This document shows, in pieces, positions 1 to 9,159 of a DNA stretch of 54,755 nt. Within the stretch, counting starts at the first letter, position 1. The number at the start of each line of letters is the position of its first letter. Source of the stretch: Aneurinibacillus aneurinilyticus ATCC 12856 (lineage in GTDB: Bacteria > Bacillota > Bacilli > Aneurinibacillales > Aneurinibacillaceae); the NCBI RefSeq assembly GCF_000466385.1, contig NZ_KE952903.1:22447-77201 (forward strand), given 5' to 3'. The notes beneath the pieces are model-generated. The model had not been told where the DNA came from. It did not search any database and was given only the letters and a program-made list of their open reading frames with translations. The translations under genes were made by a program, and so were the position numbers.

Positions 1-52
1 CTCAGCCAGGCGGGACTGCAAAACATCTGGGTAGGCGCGAAGAGGGAGACGA
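1..52. repeat. Left copy of an EPS-locus repeat, cut by the window edge
   Basis: Bases 1-50 match the reverse complement of 17903-17952 at 48 of 50 positions; the two differences are adjacent. The copy sits just beyond the stop codon of the last gene of the exopolysaccharide locus (86) and may extend left out of the window. It includes the word GGGAGACGAA, which recurs in the 17.85-18.03 kb repeat cluster. The two copies therefore form an inverted pair around about 17.8 kb. I do not recognise the element; no transposase is nearby. Confidence 0.75.
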
Positions 53-85
53 AAGGCTCCGTGCACGTTTTTCACCTGCCATTGC

Positions 86-1303
86 CTATTCATACCGCAA
101 CGCTTCAATCGGAGGAATCCGCACCGCACGAAGAGCCGGGATCGTACCGAACAGAAGTCCTGCACCGATGGAAAATACGATCGTGTACGCGACCATCTCT
201 AGCGGAATGTGATTTGATAGAATCGGGAAGTAATGATGAATCCAATCTATCGCCCCATACGTTGCTGCAAGCCCAAGCACGGCACCTACGACGCTAAGAA
301 AGACGGATTCGAACAAAAACTGGCTTAAAATATGCCACGATCTGGCTCCAACCGCTTTGCGAATGCCGATCTCCCGGGTTCGTTCTTTCACTGTCAACAG
401 CATGACATTCATAATACCAATACCGCCGACAAGAAACGCGATACCGGTAATGGCAAGCGTAATTGTTCCGGCTAGGTTAAGTACCGTCTGGATGACATGG
501 ACTGCATCTTCCGCTTTTACGAGATTAAAATCTTTCTTTCCATGATTCTTGCCTATCACATGGTTAATCTGCTTTTCTACCTGTGCTACATTCTCTGCGT
601 TCCTGGCGGTAAAAAATAGCAGCGAAGCGTTCTCCGTCTTCCCTATCTTCGCTACCACATGATACGGAGCGTACACGCGGTCATCAATATTGAAGCCGAA
701 CATCTGCTTCTTGCTCAACACTCCGATAACCTCAAATTGTTCGCCGTTAACTTTTACCTGCTTACCAATGGCTGATGCATTACCAAATACATTGTTCTTA
801 ATGTTAGAACCAAGCACAATAACATGCTTGTGCTGCTCTACTTCCTGCTGGGTAAAGAAGCGTCCCTCGGCAACCTGCGTGTCGAGTAAGGGCGGCAAAT
901 CCGGTGTTGTACCGGTAAAAATCATGTCATATCCCTTCTTCTCATGTACAAGCGCTCCCATGACTTCATTCTGTGGCGCTGCTTTATCCACACCTGCAAT
1001 CTGCCTTTTTACATCTACTGCATCTTTGTACGTCAATGTACTTGCAGCTGGTGCAAATGAAGCGAAGTCGGATAGACCGCTATCAATGGCTTTTTTGTTC
1101 ATGAGCTTGCCGGGTATGACCGTAATCTGCTGGGCGCCAAGTCCAGAGAATTGCCTGAGCAGTGTCTGGTTGAAATTGTACAAGACAGACATCAGCGATA
1201 TAACAAGAAACGCAGCAACAGCAACGCCAAGCAAAGCAAGGAATGAACGGCCCCGATACATCCAGATGCCGCGCAGCGCCATCCTCAAGTTCCGTATTAT
1301 CAT
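86..1303 (-). CDS. MacB/FtsX-type ABC transporter permease
   Basis: This is a 405-residue permease of the MacB/FtsX family. One transmembrane helix lies near residues 20-45, followed by a large extracytoplasmic MacB-like domain (about 50-245). Three more helices come at the C-terminus (about 280-400), containing the family motif around GIMNVMLLTVKERTREIGIRKAVGA. Its start overlaps the stop of the ATPase gene by 4 bp, so the two are translationally coupled and should form one exporter. MacB-type pumps move peptides, antibiotics or lipids by mechanotransmission rather than through a central channel; the substrate here is unknown. Its position at the 3' end of the EPS locus suggests co-transcription but does not prove a role in polysaccharide export, which Wzx should do. 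No terminator is visible before the window edge. Confidence 0.88.
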   Translation of the reverse strand: MIIRNLRMALRGIWMYRGRSFLALLGVAVAAFLVISLMSVLYNFNQTLLRQFSGLGAQQITVIPGKLMNKKAIDSGLSDFASFAPAASTLTYKDAVDVKRQIAGVDKAAPQNEVMGALVHEKKGYDMIFTGTTPDLPPLLDTQVAEGRFFTQQEVEQHKHVIVLGSNIKNNVFGNASAIGKQVKVNGEQFEVIGVLSKKQMFGFNIDDRVYAPYHVVAKIGKTENASLLFFTARNAENVAQVEKQINHVIGKNHGKKDFNLVKAEDAVHVIQTVLNLAGTITLAITGIAFLVGGIGIMNVMLLTVKERTREIGIRKAVGARSWHILSQFLFESVFLSVVGAVLGLAATYGAIDWIHHYFPILSNHIPLEMVAYTIVFSIGAGLLFGTIPALRAVRIPPIEALRYE

Positions 1304-1998
1304 CCAAGACCCGCTCCCTTGACGGCTGCTTCACCATATGGGACAAGGGTACGATTACGAACATACAGAATTCGATCCGCAATTTCCGCAAGTTCCGTAT
1401 CATGCGTAACGAGCACAATCGTATGCCCCTGTCCATTCAACCGCTTGAGAATGGAAACGATCTCTCGCTTGGAATCAATATCAAGATTCCCTGTTGGCTC
1501 ATCAGCCAGCAGCAGAGAGGGAGAGGCCACAATCGCACGGGCAATGGCTACTTTTTGCTTCTGTCCTCCAGATAGGTTTGTCGGCAGCTCTTTCTTACGT
1601 GCAAGCATTCCGACCTGTTCGAGCGCTTCATCCACCTGTCTGCGGCGTTCTCTGCCGGATAGCGGAGCGTACTGCAATGGCAGCGCCACATTCTCTCCTA
1701 CCGTTAGCCGGGGAATGAGCATAAACTGCTGAAAAACAAAGCCGATATAGCGGTTGCGGATAGCAGCCAGCTTTCCATCGCCATACCGTGTCACATCTTC
1801 TCCGGACAGCAAGTATGTTCCCGTATCCGGTTTGTCCAGCAGACCGAGAATCGTAAGCAGTGTAGATTTACCTGAACCGGACGGTCCCAGAATGGAGACG
1901 AATTCTCCTTGCTGTATACGCAGGTTCACATTCTCAAGCACAGCAATTTTCTCCCTGCCATCCCGGTAATGGCGTGAAATTCCCATCAACTCAATCAT
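1300..1998 (-). CDS. MacB/LolD-type ABC transporter ATP-binding protein
   Basis: This 232-residue nucleotide-binding subunit has a Walker A motif GPSGSGKST near residue 40, a signature motif LSGGQKQKVAIARA near 143, and Walker B LLLADEPTGNLD near 164. The H-loop lies in VTHD near 200. The motif set and length are those of the MacB/LolD/FtsE exporter class. It pairs with the permease gene downstream (ATGA overlap). Its ATG overlaps the stop codon of the preceding small ORF by 8 bp, so its translation may depend on that ORF. It would energise the permease at the inner face of the membrane. Confidence 0.92.
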   Translation of the reverse strand: MIELMGISRHYRDGREKIAVLENVNLRIQQGEFVSILGPSGSGKSTLLTILGLLDKPDTGTYLLSGEDVTRYGDGKLAAIRNRYIGFVFQQFMLIPRLTVGENVALPLQYAPLSGRERRRQVDEALEQVGMLARKKELPTNLSGGQKQKVAIARAIVASPSLLLADEPTGNLDIDSKREIVSILKRLNGQGHTIVLVTHDTELAEIADRILYVRNRTLVPYGEAAVKGAGLG

Positions 1999-2161
1999 AT
2001 CCCGGCTCGCCCTCTATGAATGGTTTGAGCTGGAATACAATATGCGAGACAATGTCTCTCGTATCGACTGCTTGTAGTTGTTCACCCTTCTCGTAAATAT
2101 CAAGCAAGATATCGGTCAGGGCCTTCTGATCCAGCCCCTTGTCTGCGGTTCTTGTAATCAA
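1991..2161 (-). CDS. Small ORF of 56 codons coupled to the ABC transporter genes
   Basis: Between the dehydratase gene (stop at 2179) and the ABC ATPase gene lies an open frame of 56 codons starting at TTG (2161) and ending in a TGA that overlaps the ATPase start. Its translation is protein-like: charged and helical, with DIVSHIVFQLKPFIEGEPGYD near the end. A purine-rich stretch (GGGGAG) about 10 bases upstream of the TTG could act as a ribosome site. An in-frame stop immediately upstream rules out extension. I do not recognise the family. It could be a real small regulator or leader peptide, or the surviving 3' end of a larger gene lost when the EPS cluster was assembled. Confidence 0.42.
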   Translation of the reverse strand: MITRTADKGLDQKALTDILLDIYEKGEQLQAVDTRDIVSHIVFQLKPFIEGEPGYD

Positions 2162-2178
2162 CAGCTATCAACTCCCCG

Positions 2179-4116
2179 TCACTTTTCGGCGCCGAGCGCC
2201 ACCTCCAGCTTCCGCCGATGTACGACAGCTTCCGCCGCTTTCTGTCTATTCTTCGCTTCTTCCAGGTCAGATGCCGCCAGTTGATATGTCGGTACGAGGT
2301 CTTTCAGCATGGCCTTTAGGTGTTCCGGTTCTACCGGCATATAGTTGTTGAAAGCGGCTCGCTCCAGCTTTTCAAGCTTCGCCATGAATTCCTTAACCGA
2401 GAAAACGGCGGGCTTACCGATAAAAATACGGTCGTGCGTCGTTCCTGCCGTACCTTCTTCTGCTGTCAGCAATTCCTCATATAGCTTCTCACCAGGACGC
2501 ATGCCAGTGTATTCCACTCTAATATCCCGATCCGGCTCCAGCCCGGACAGGCGAATGAGATCATGTGCCAGCTTGGCGATTTTCACCGGTTCTCCCATAT
2601 CCAGCACAAACGTCTCACCACCTTCAGCAATAGCGCCCGCCTGAATGACCAGCTGTACAGCCTCCGGAATCGTCATGAAATAACGAACCATCTCCGGGTG
2701 GGTGACCGTTACCGGACCGCCCTCCCTGATTTGCTGTTTAAAAATCGGGATGACGCTGCCCCGGCTGCCAAGCACGTTGCCAAACCGAACAGCAACAAAC
2801 TTGGTGGTACTGCGGCGATTTAAGCTTTGCACAATCATTTCGGCAATTCGTTTGGTCGTTCCCATCACGCTTGTCGGGTTGACCGCCTTATCAGTTGAAA
2901 TCATAACGAAGCGCTCCACCCCAAAGAGGTTAGCGCACTGCGCTACATTCTTTGTGCCGATTACATTGTTTTTAATTGCTTCAGCCGGATTGCGTTCCAT
3001 TAGTGGCACATGCTTATGCGCCGCCGCATGGAAGACAACAGACGGACGGTACAAATCGAATACTTCAACCATTCGCTGCCGATCCTGAACATCGGCGATA
3101 ACCGTCTCATACGCCAAGCCTGGATATTTACGCTTTAATTCATTTTCAATCGCATAAATACTGTTCTCCCCATGTCCGAGCAATAACAGCTTCTCTGGTT
3201 GGAATCCGGCGATTTGGCGTGACAGCTCCGAGCCGATCGAGCCGCCTGCACCAGTAATAAGCACCGTTTTATTTGTCACATATTCTGCGATGCCTTTCAG
3301 ATCGACTGCCACCGGATCACGGCCCAGCAGATCCTCGACATTTACATCGCGGATTGTACTGATGGATACGTTGCCGTGTATTACATCACTAACGCGCGGT
3401 AAAATCTTAATGCTGGCGGACGTTTTCTTGCAGATGTTGATAACATTGGCCGTATCCGACTTCGCAGCGGATGGCAGCGCCAGTACGATCGTATCAATGC
3501 CAAGTCGCTTAACGACGGCTGGAATATCCCGTCTCATCCCGACGACTGGCAGCCCTCCGACTTCCATATACAGCTTGGCCGGGTCATCATCGATAAATGC
3601 CACCGGGTACAACGTCGTATCAGGAAAATGCTTTAGCTCTTTCGCTACCAGCGTACCCGCGTCGCCTGCACCTACGATGAGCGCTTTCTTGTGATGTGGC
3701 TGGATTTTCACCTGGCTGCCGCGTACGATGCGCCAGAGAAGGCGCGAACCAGCAATACCTATCGTCGTAGTCATCCATGATAGCAGAAAGACGGTCAGCG
3801 GAATCCCAATATCCATGCCGGACATACGCACCGCAGCATACAATAGCAAATTCATGCCAAGCGCGACCGTCGTTGTCCGGATAATCAGCACCAGTTCCCC
3901 TACGCTCGCATACTTCCATACCCGACGATACAGGTTGGAAAAATAAAACACGGCGTAGGTGACCAGCCAAATCCCCCCCATCGCATACGGCATGCTATCC
4001 CAGAACGGCTCAGGAATTCGGGCTTCGAACCGTAATAAATAGCTGATAAATACCGAACCCAATACGATAAACGAATCCACCGCAAGCAACAGCATAATTC
4101 TTTTGGAATACTTCAT
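2179..4116 (-). CDS. Membrane UDP-GlcNAc 4,6-dehydratase (PglF/WbpM/EpsC type)
   Basis: This long-form nucleotide-sugar dehydratase has 645 residues. The N-terminal 130 or so residues form four or five membrane helices. A first Rossmann domain follows (motif GAGDAGT near 149), then the catalytic SDR domain from about 283 with TGAGGSIGSE for NAD(P). The segment STDKAVNPTSVMGTTKR has Met in place of the usual SDR tyrosine, as in the long WbpM/PglF enzymes. The family converts UDP-GlcNAc into UDP-2-acetamido-2,6-dideoxy-4-keto-hexose at the membrane. The aminotransferase gene transcribed just before it would then add an amino group. These two and the small phospho-sugar transferase recall the bacillosamine-type route (PglF, PglE, PglC) and B. 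subtilis EpsC/EpsN/EpsL. Confidence 0.88.
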   Translation of the reverse strand: MKYSKRIMLLLAVDSFIVLGSVFISYLLRFEARIPEPFWDSMPYAMGGIWLVTYAVFYFSNLYRRVWKYASVGELVLIIRTTTVALGMNLLLYAAVRMSGMDIGIPLTVFLLSWMTTTIGIAGSRLLWRIVRGSQVKIQPHHKKALIVGAGDAGTLVAKELKHFPDTTLYPVAFIDDDPAKLYMEVGGLPVVGMRRDIPAVVKRLGIDTIVLALPSAAKSDTANVINICKKTSASIKILPRVSDVIHGNVSISTIRDVNVEDLLGRDPVAVDLKGIAEYVTNKTVLITGAGGSIGSELSRQIAGFQPEKLLLLGHGENSIYAIENELKRKYPGLAYETVIADVQDRQRMVEVFDLYRPSVVFHAAAHKHVPLMERNPAEAIKNNVIGTKNVAQCANLFGVERFVMISTDKAVNPTSVMGTTKRIAEMIVQSLNRRSTTKFVAVRFGNVLGSRGSVIPIFKQQIREGGPVTVTHPEMVRYFMTIPEAVQLVIQAGAIAEGGETFVLDMGEPVKIAKLAHDLIRLSGLEPDRDIRVEYTGMRPGEKLYEELLTAEEGTAGTTHDRIFIGKPAVFSVKEFMAKLEKLERAAFNNYMPVEPEHLKAMLKDLVPTYQLAASDLEEAKNRQKAAEAVVHRRKLEVALGAEK

Positions 4117-4135
4117 GCGGTTTCACCTACTTCCG

Positions 4136-5293
4136 TCATTTTTCGCATACGACTTGTATAGCACGCTTCACACCTGCAATTACCCGCTCCTGTTCTTCCA
4201 CCGTTAGACTCGAACCGGAAGGCAGACATAATCCATTCACGAATAGCTCGTCCGATACGCTGCGATTTTCCGTATGCGGATAATAGCTACAACCCGTAAA
4301 CAGCGGCTGCAAATGCAGCGGCTTCCACACCGGGCGCGCTTCAATATTCTCTTCGGCAAGCGCATCGACAATCTGTACAGCACTAATGCCTGTCACCCGC
4401 TCGTCCACCGTCAGCGCCGTTAGCCAGCGGGTTGTATACCCTTCTTCTGCTTCCGGCATAAATGCGAAACCAGGGACATCAGCCAACGCACTCACATAAC
4501 GATCAAATACCGCTCGACGAGCCTGAATCCGATTATCAAGCACGCGCAGCTGTCCCCTGCCGACTCCGGCCAGAATGTTGCTCATACGGTAGTTGTAGCC
4601 AAGCTCACTGTGCTGATAGTGGCGAGCCTGATCACGGGACTGTGTAGACCAAAAGCGCGCTTTCTCCAATGCTTCGATATCATCAGAGACGAGCATGCCT
4701 CCGCCGGACGTGGAGATGATTTTGTTGCCGTTAAAGGAGTAAATACCGAATCTTCCAAACGTACCGCTGCTTTTTCCTTTATAGGCCGCGCCAAGCGATT
4801 CGGCTGCATCTTCGATAACCGGCACACCATATCGGTCACAAATGGCCAGCAGCGGTTCCATATTTGCGCTTTGCCCATACAAATTAACAATGATGACTGC
4901 TTTTGGAAGCGTACCTGCCGCCTCGGCATCCTGCATCGCTCTCTCCAGCGCGGCCGGCGACATATTCCATGTGTTCGGCTCTGAATCAATAAATACTGGA
5001 GTCGCACCCTGGTACAATACGGGATTAGCGCTAGCTACAAAGGTCAGGCTGGAGCAAAATACTATATCGTCTGCACCAACATCCAGCAAACGCAACGCAA
5101 GATGAATGGCTGCCGTACCGGAACTAAGTGCAAGCGCTCCCTGTACGCCAACATACTCGGCCAACTCTCGTTCAAAACCTTCTACATTCGGGCCGAGCGG
5201 CGCAATCCAGTTCGTCTCGAACGCCTCGGCAATGTATTTCTGCTCTTCTCCGCCCATATGTGGCGGAGATAAGTAAATCCGCTGATTTGTCAT
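4136..5293 (-). CDS. DegT/DnrJ/EryC1 PLP-dependent sugar aminotransferase (PglE/EpsN-like)
   Basis: This is a 385-residue aminotransferase of the DegT family. The PLP-binding lysine lies in FNGNKIISTSGGG (about residue 188), and the conserved VIEDAAESLG segment is near 158. The opening MTNQRIYLSPPHMGGEEQ resembles PglE and EpsN. These act on the 4-keto product of a UDP-GlcNAc 4,6-dehydratase to give a UDP-4-amino-4,6-dideoxy sugar. The partner dehydratase is encoded immediately downstream (20-bp gap). The initiating transferase is 2 bp upstream, so all three are probably translated together. A second DegT enzyme in the cluster (14541-15674) is WbpE-like and should act on a different substrate. 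Confidence 0.86.
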   Translation of the reverse strand: MTNQRIYLSPPHMGGEEQKYIAEAFETNWIAPLGPNVEGFERELAEYVGVQGALALSSGTAAIHLALRLLDVGADDIVFCSSLTFVASANPVLYQGATPVFIDSEPNTWNMSPAALERAMQDAEAAGTLPKAVIIVNLYGQSANMEPLLAICDRYGVPVIEDAAESLGAAYKGKSSGTFGRFGIYSFNGNKIISTSGGGMLVSDDIEALEKARFWSTQSRDQARHYQHSELGYNYRMSNILAGVGRGQLRVLDNRIQARRAVFDRYVSALADVPGFAFMPEAEEGYTTRWLTALTVDERVTGISAVQIVDALAEENIEARPVWKPLHLQPLFTGCSYYPHTENRSVSDELFVNGLCLPSGSSLTVEEQERVIAGVKRAIQVVCEK

Positions 5294-5295
5294 CC

Positions 5296-5919
5296 TTACG
5301 CCTTCTTTCGTTCGTTTTCATGCGTCTGTGCCTGTCCCATAAACTTCGTCATAGTCGCATGGCCCTCTTTGCTAACACCTTCTGAGCGAACGACCTTAAA
5401 AAAGGTCAGCCACAAAATCTTCAAATCAAGCCAAAACGATCGATTCTCGACATACCACACATCGAGCTCGAATTTCTCCTCCCAGCTAATCGCATTACGT
5501 CCGTTTACTTGTGCCCATCCGGTAATGCCTGGTTTAACCTCATGACGGCGGGCCTGCCGCGGCGTGTATCGGGGCAAGTATTCCATCAGCAGCGGACGCG
5601 GTCCAACAAGACTGATATCGCCCTTCACTACGTTAAATAACTGCGGCAGCTCATCAAGACTAAGCTTACGCAACAACCGACCGAACCGGGTCAAACGCAC
5701 ATCATCCGGAAGCAGCTCCCCCTGCCCGTCCCGCTCATCCGTCATCGTGCGGAACTTATAAATATGGAATGGTTTGCCGTGAAGCCCGGGACGCTCCTGT
5801 TTAAACAGAACCGGCGTGCCAAGCTTGCGACGAACCAGCAGAGCGCATACGCCGATAATTGGGAACGTAATGAATAGCAGGGAAAGTGAGCAAACAAGAT
5901 CGAATGACCGTTTCACCAT
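5296..5919 (-). CDS. Initiating phosphoglycosyl transferase (PglC/EpsL-type sugar transferase)
   Basis: This 207-residue enzyme is a small monotopic phosphoglycosyl transferase. It has a hydrophobic N-terminal segment (about 5-25) and the family core [28 protein letters not shown], and [12 protein letters not shown]. It should move a phospho-sugar from a UDP-sugar to undecaprenyl phosphate, the first step of the repeat unit. The likely donor is the 4-amino sugar made by the next two genes. The frame can open at 5952 (TAATG with the preceding gene), but a strong GGAGGGAG site lies 5-7 bases ahead of the ATG at 5919. That ATG also begins with the expected MVKRSFDL, so I use it. Confidence 0.88.
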   Translation of the reverse strand: MVKRSFDLVCSLSLLFITFPIIGVCALLVRRKLGTPVLFKQERPGLHGKPFHIYKFRTMTDERDGQGELLPDDVRLTRFGRLLRKLSLDELPQLFNVVKGDISLVGPRPLLMEYLPRYTPRQARRHEVKPGITGWAQVNGRNAISWEEKFELDVWYVENRSFWLDLKILWLTFFKVVRSEGVSKEGHATMTKFMGQAQTHENERKKA

Positions 5920-5951
5920 GCTTCTCCCTCCGTTTCGCTGCTCTGTATACA

Positions 5952-6662
5952 TTACTCTTGGTTGCGCAGCAGCTGAGCCTGCGGTACATCCCGCAGTTTC
6001 TTGGCCGGAATGCCAATAACCAGTTCTTCTCTCTTCACATCGCGGGTGACGATACTGCCCGCCGCAACCGTTCCGTCTTCTTCGATCGTAATGCCCGGCA
6101 ATGTAATCGCATTTGCCCCGATGCGGCCTCCGTCCTTCACCGTCACACCCTTCATCTTGCCAAAGCGCTCTTTGCTACGGGCCATATAGTTATCGTTGCT
6201 GGTCACGACGCAAGGTGCAACGAATACATGGTTGCCCAGATTAGAATATGCTGTAATATAGCAATTCGTCTCCAGCTTGCACTTGCGTCCAATCGTGCAG
6301 TCATTCTCGATGGCGACGCCGCGACCAACAATCGTTTTCTCTCCCACTGTTACACGCTCCCTAATGGTAGCAAGGTCAGCGACGAAGACATCGTTTTCCA
6401 ATACCGCACCGGCATAAATAATAGATGACGTTCCAATCGTGCAGCCATCGCCGATAACAACGGGGGGATTTTTCTTCACTTCTTTTAAAACCGAGTTTTT
6501 TGCTTTGGTTGGCTGCTTACCAATAATGACATTGTCCTGAATGATGACGTTATCTCCGATAACACTGCCTTCGTAAATGATCACATTATGACCAATGGTG
6601 ATATTCTCACCCAATACGACCGAATCTTCGATAATGGTGTTCTTTCCAAACGTAATATTCAT
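5952..6662 (-). CDS. Left-handed beta-helix N-acetyltransferase (WbpD-like)
   Basis: The 236-residue protein is built from hexapeptide repeats through most of its length (isoleucine/valine every sixth residue, e.g. [20 protein letters not shown]). It has an extended insertion around 50-70 and a C-terminal IPAKKL segment, as in acyl-CoA sugar N-acetyltransferases. No N-terminal Rossmann-like UDP-binding domain of the PglD type is present. That favours the WbpD role: acetylating the 3-amino group of UDP-2-acetamido-3-amino-glucuronate made by the WbpA/B/E-like enzymes of this locus. It is the only acetyltransferase seen here, so it might also serve the 4-amino sugar. Its ATG overlaps the previous gene's stop by 4 bp. 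Confidence 0.82.
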   Translation of the reverse strand: MNITFGKNTIIEDSVVLGENITIGHNVIIYEGSVIGDNVIIQDNVIIGKQPTKAKNSVLKEVKKNPPVVIGDGCTIGTSSIIYAGAVLENDVFVADLATIRERVTVGEKTIVGRGVAIENDCTIGRKCKLETNCYITAYSNLGNHVFVAPCVVTSNDNYMARSKERFGKMKGVTVKDGGRIGANAITLPGITIEEDGTVAAGSIVTRDVKREELVIGIPAKKLRDVPQAQLLRNQE

Positions 6663-7963
6663 GCGTTGTATTCCTTCCTCTCATTTTTCGATAGGGTTCG
6701 TACCGCCTGTACCGACACAGCATTTACATCATGTATCGGTATATCTTTCTCGATCACATTCATCAAGCGGTAAGCGAGTTGCTTCCATGCATGATTGTTC
6801 TCTACATACGCGCGGCCCTTCTTGCCCATCTGCCGCAGCGCAGTACGGTTCAATGCCAGGAATTGCAGCGATTCAGCCATCTGCTGCGAATTGTTAACCT
6901 TCATCCCGGCACCGGACATCTCTATCGGTGTTTCCTCAAGCTGACACAGCAGAACAATCGGGAGAGATGCAGCCATATAGTCGTACATCTTATTTAAGCT
7001 AAATCCCCACTTATAAATCTCCGCATCCTGCATGGAAATCACGCCCACATCGGAACGAAGCAGGATAGCCGGAATGTCTTCTTTTTTGACCGGAGGAACG
7101 AATGTAATGTTGGTGAGCTTCTCCTGTCTTGACCGTTCCACAAGCCGCTGCTTCTCCGGCCCGTCCCCTACCATAACGAAATGAATGCTATTGTCCCTAT
7201 CCTTAAGAATGCCAGCCGCATCCAGTATCGGATCGAGATGATTGGCAATACCATGCGCCCCTGTATATGTGACAACAAGTTTCCCTTCCAGAGAAGCGAA
7301 TACCTGCTCCAGATCATTGGCTAGGAGAGTATCCTGGTTGTACCGAGCCAGGTCTGCTCCATTCGGCAGGTAGACCACCTTTTCGATATCAAAGCCTTGC
7401 CCGGCAACATACTGATCGGCTTTGTCAAATAAGACGATAATCCGCCGCGCATTCCTGTATAAGAAATGTTCCAGCTTGCGAAGTAGCCAGACAACCGGAT
7501 TGCCGCGGGACACTTTGCCTAAATCGATAAGTGTTTGCGGCCATAGGTCGCGCTCCTCGAAATAGAAGGTGCACTTATATTTGCGTGCCAGCATACAGCC
7601 AACCAGCGCAGCCAGCGGATGCATAAGCGTTCCGATAATAAGGTCCGGTTTTTCGTTCCTTTTCTTGCCCAGCATATATGATTGCACGGTATAGCTCAGC
7701 ATATTGGCAACTCGTCGCCAGTCATTACGCTTATACTCCGGGGTTTTTATCCAGACGAAGCGGACGCCATTATATGTCTCCTCCTTCCACTTCATACCCG
7801 GCTCCGGAATGTAGCGCTCCTTGCGTTCCTGATGAGAGAAAGAAGAGGCGAAAATAGTTACGTTGTAATTGCGTTTTACAAGCTCTCGCGCCAGATCATA
7901 GTGACGTGTTCCTCCGCTTGCACCAGGCGCGATTGCATAATGGTTGAAAATCCAAATGTTCAT
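6659..7963 (-). CDS. Glycosyltransferase family 4 (WbuB-like)
   Basis: This is a 434-residue GT-B glycosyltransferase. The N-terminal domain starts MNIWIFNHYAIAPGASGGTR, the glycine-rich acceptor-side loop found in WbuB-type enzymes, which in other bacteria add an amino-deoxy sugar. A linker and the donor domain follow, with VTYTGAHGIANHLDPILDA near 235 and a GT4-like acidic segment near 330 (DYMAASLPIVL). It is cytosolic, acts at the inner membrane face, and extends the lipid-linked repeat unit. It overlaps the acetyltransferase gene by 4 bp. Donor and acceptor cannot be read from sequence. Confidence 0.85.
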   Translation of the reverse strand: MNIWIFNHYAIAPGASGGTRHYDLARELVKRNYNVTIFASSFSHQERKERYIPEPGMKWKEETYNGVRFVWIKTPEYKRNDWRRVANMLSYTVQSYMLGKKRNEKPDLIIGTLMHPLAALVGCMLARKYKCTFYFEERDLWPQTLIDLGKVSRGNPVVWLLRKLEHFLYRNARRIIVLFDKADQYVAGQGFDIEKVVYLPNGADLARYNQDTLLANDLEQVFASLEGKLVVTYTGAHGIANHLDPILDAAGILKDRDNSIHFVMVGDGPEKQRLVERSRQEKLTNITFVPPVKKEDIPAILLRSDVGVISMQDAEIYKWGFSLNKMYDYMAASLPIVLLCQLEETPIEMSGAGMKVNNSQQMAESLQFLALNRTALRQMGKKGRAYVENNHAWKQLAYRLMNVIEKDIPIHDVNAVSVQAVRTLSKNERKEYNA

Positions 7964-8007
7964 TTCTTTTTTCTCTCCCCCTTTCTCTGCGGAGTAAGAT
8001 GGTTCTT

Positions 8008-9159
8008 TTACTGTGAGGATACCTGCTTTTGAAGCGGCAACGTTCGCTGCGCTCCGGGGCCAAAGCTTTCATACATCGCCACAAGCTTTTTGGCTTCCAT
8101 CTCCCAGCTGTATTTCTCCTCGATAGCGCGTCGACCATTGTCGCCCATTCGCTGAGCTTCTTCAGGATGGCTGACAAGATATTGAATCGCTTCAGCGATC
8201 TGCTTGTCATCAAGCGGATCGACGCAAATGCCGCATTCATTCCCTTCGACAATCTCGCGCCAGAGCGGAAAATCAGAAGCGATGACAGGAATACCTGCGG
8301 CCATATATTCGAACATCTTTACAGGGAGCGCATCTTTATAATTGATAATCGGATGGAGCGTAACCAGTCCGGCCATGCTGCGTCCCAATATTTGCTGTAC
8401 TTCCCCGCGACTCACATGCCCGAATTCCTCTACACGCTCCCAGCCCGGAATTCTCGTCGTCTCTTCACGTAGCGATTCTGGAATGAACTTACCTGCCAAC
8501 AGCAACTTCGCATCCGTTCTTTCCATTGCTTTTACCATCTCTTGAATGCCGCGTTTCACGCTAATACCGCCTATATATGTAGCGGCCTGCTCCTTGCGTG
8601 ACCAATCCCGCTCTGGCATCACGAATTCAGCTAGAAGCGGGTAATTGTTAACATACAGGGAGTAGCAGCCAATCCGGGCGAACCGCTTGCTGATGAATGG
8701 TGTAGCCGCTGCGATCGCATCAAATCGTTTTGCTGCGAAGTTCTCGAACACTTCAAACGTACGGGAAATAACCTTGCGCAGCGGTGCAGGTATCCAATAC
8801 TTTGAGAGAATTTGCCGCGGCACATCCTCATGCACATCATAAACAACTTTTTTGCCTTTTATCTTGAGCAGCAAGCCTACCGGAAGCAATTCCGGATCAT
8901 GAAAATGATACGCATCCGCATCGATTTCTATCGCTTTGCGGTAAACGTCGCTTACTGTTTTGGTCATACGGTTCAGCCTGCCCCGGCCACGTGTAATCGA
9001 ATGAAAGCGGACACCGTTATGCATACCTTCAGGCGCATCCGGCGCGATAAGATGCGTCTCATATCCGGCACCTGCAAGCGAGCTGCATTCTTTTGTAAAA
9101 ATCCTTGTATCCATCGGTGGATGAACGGATGTGAGGTGGCAAATTACAAAATTTCTCAT
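8008..9159 (-). CDS. Glycosyltransferase (GT4-like, GT-B fold)
   Basis: This 383-residue glycosyltransferase starts ICHLTSVHPPMDTRIFTKE, a common opening of EPS GT4 enzymes. The donor domain has YIGGISVKRGIQEMVKAM and ends with the pattern FEYMAAGIPVIASDFPLW, which carries the nucleotide-sugar-binding region. It has no membrane helix and probably acts peripherally. With the WbuB-like enzyme and the initiating transferase, it gives three sugar-adding activities. The simplest prediction is a trisaccharide repeat unit, unless more transferases lie elsewhere. Its start overlaps the polymerase gene stop by 4 bp. Confidence 0.84.
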   Translation of the reverse strand: MRNFVICHLTSVHPPMDTRIFTKECSSLAGAGYETHLIAPDAPEGMHNGVRFHSITRGRGRLNRMTKTVSDVYRKAIEIDADAYHFHDPELLPVGLLLKIKGKKVVYDVHEDVPRQILSKYWIPAPLRKVISRTFEVFENFAAKRFDAIAAATPFISKRFARIGCYSLYVNNYPLLAEFVMPERDWSRKEQAATYIGGISVKRGIQEMVKAMERTDAKLLLAGKFIPESLREETTRIPGWERVEEFGHVSRGEVQQILGRSMAGLVTLHPIINYKDALPVKMFEYMAAGIPVIASDFPLWREIVEGNECGICVDPLDDKQIAEAIQYLVSHPEEAQRMGDNGRRAIEEKYSWEMEAKKLVAMYESFGPGAQRTLPLQKQVSSQ

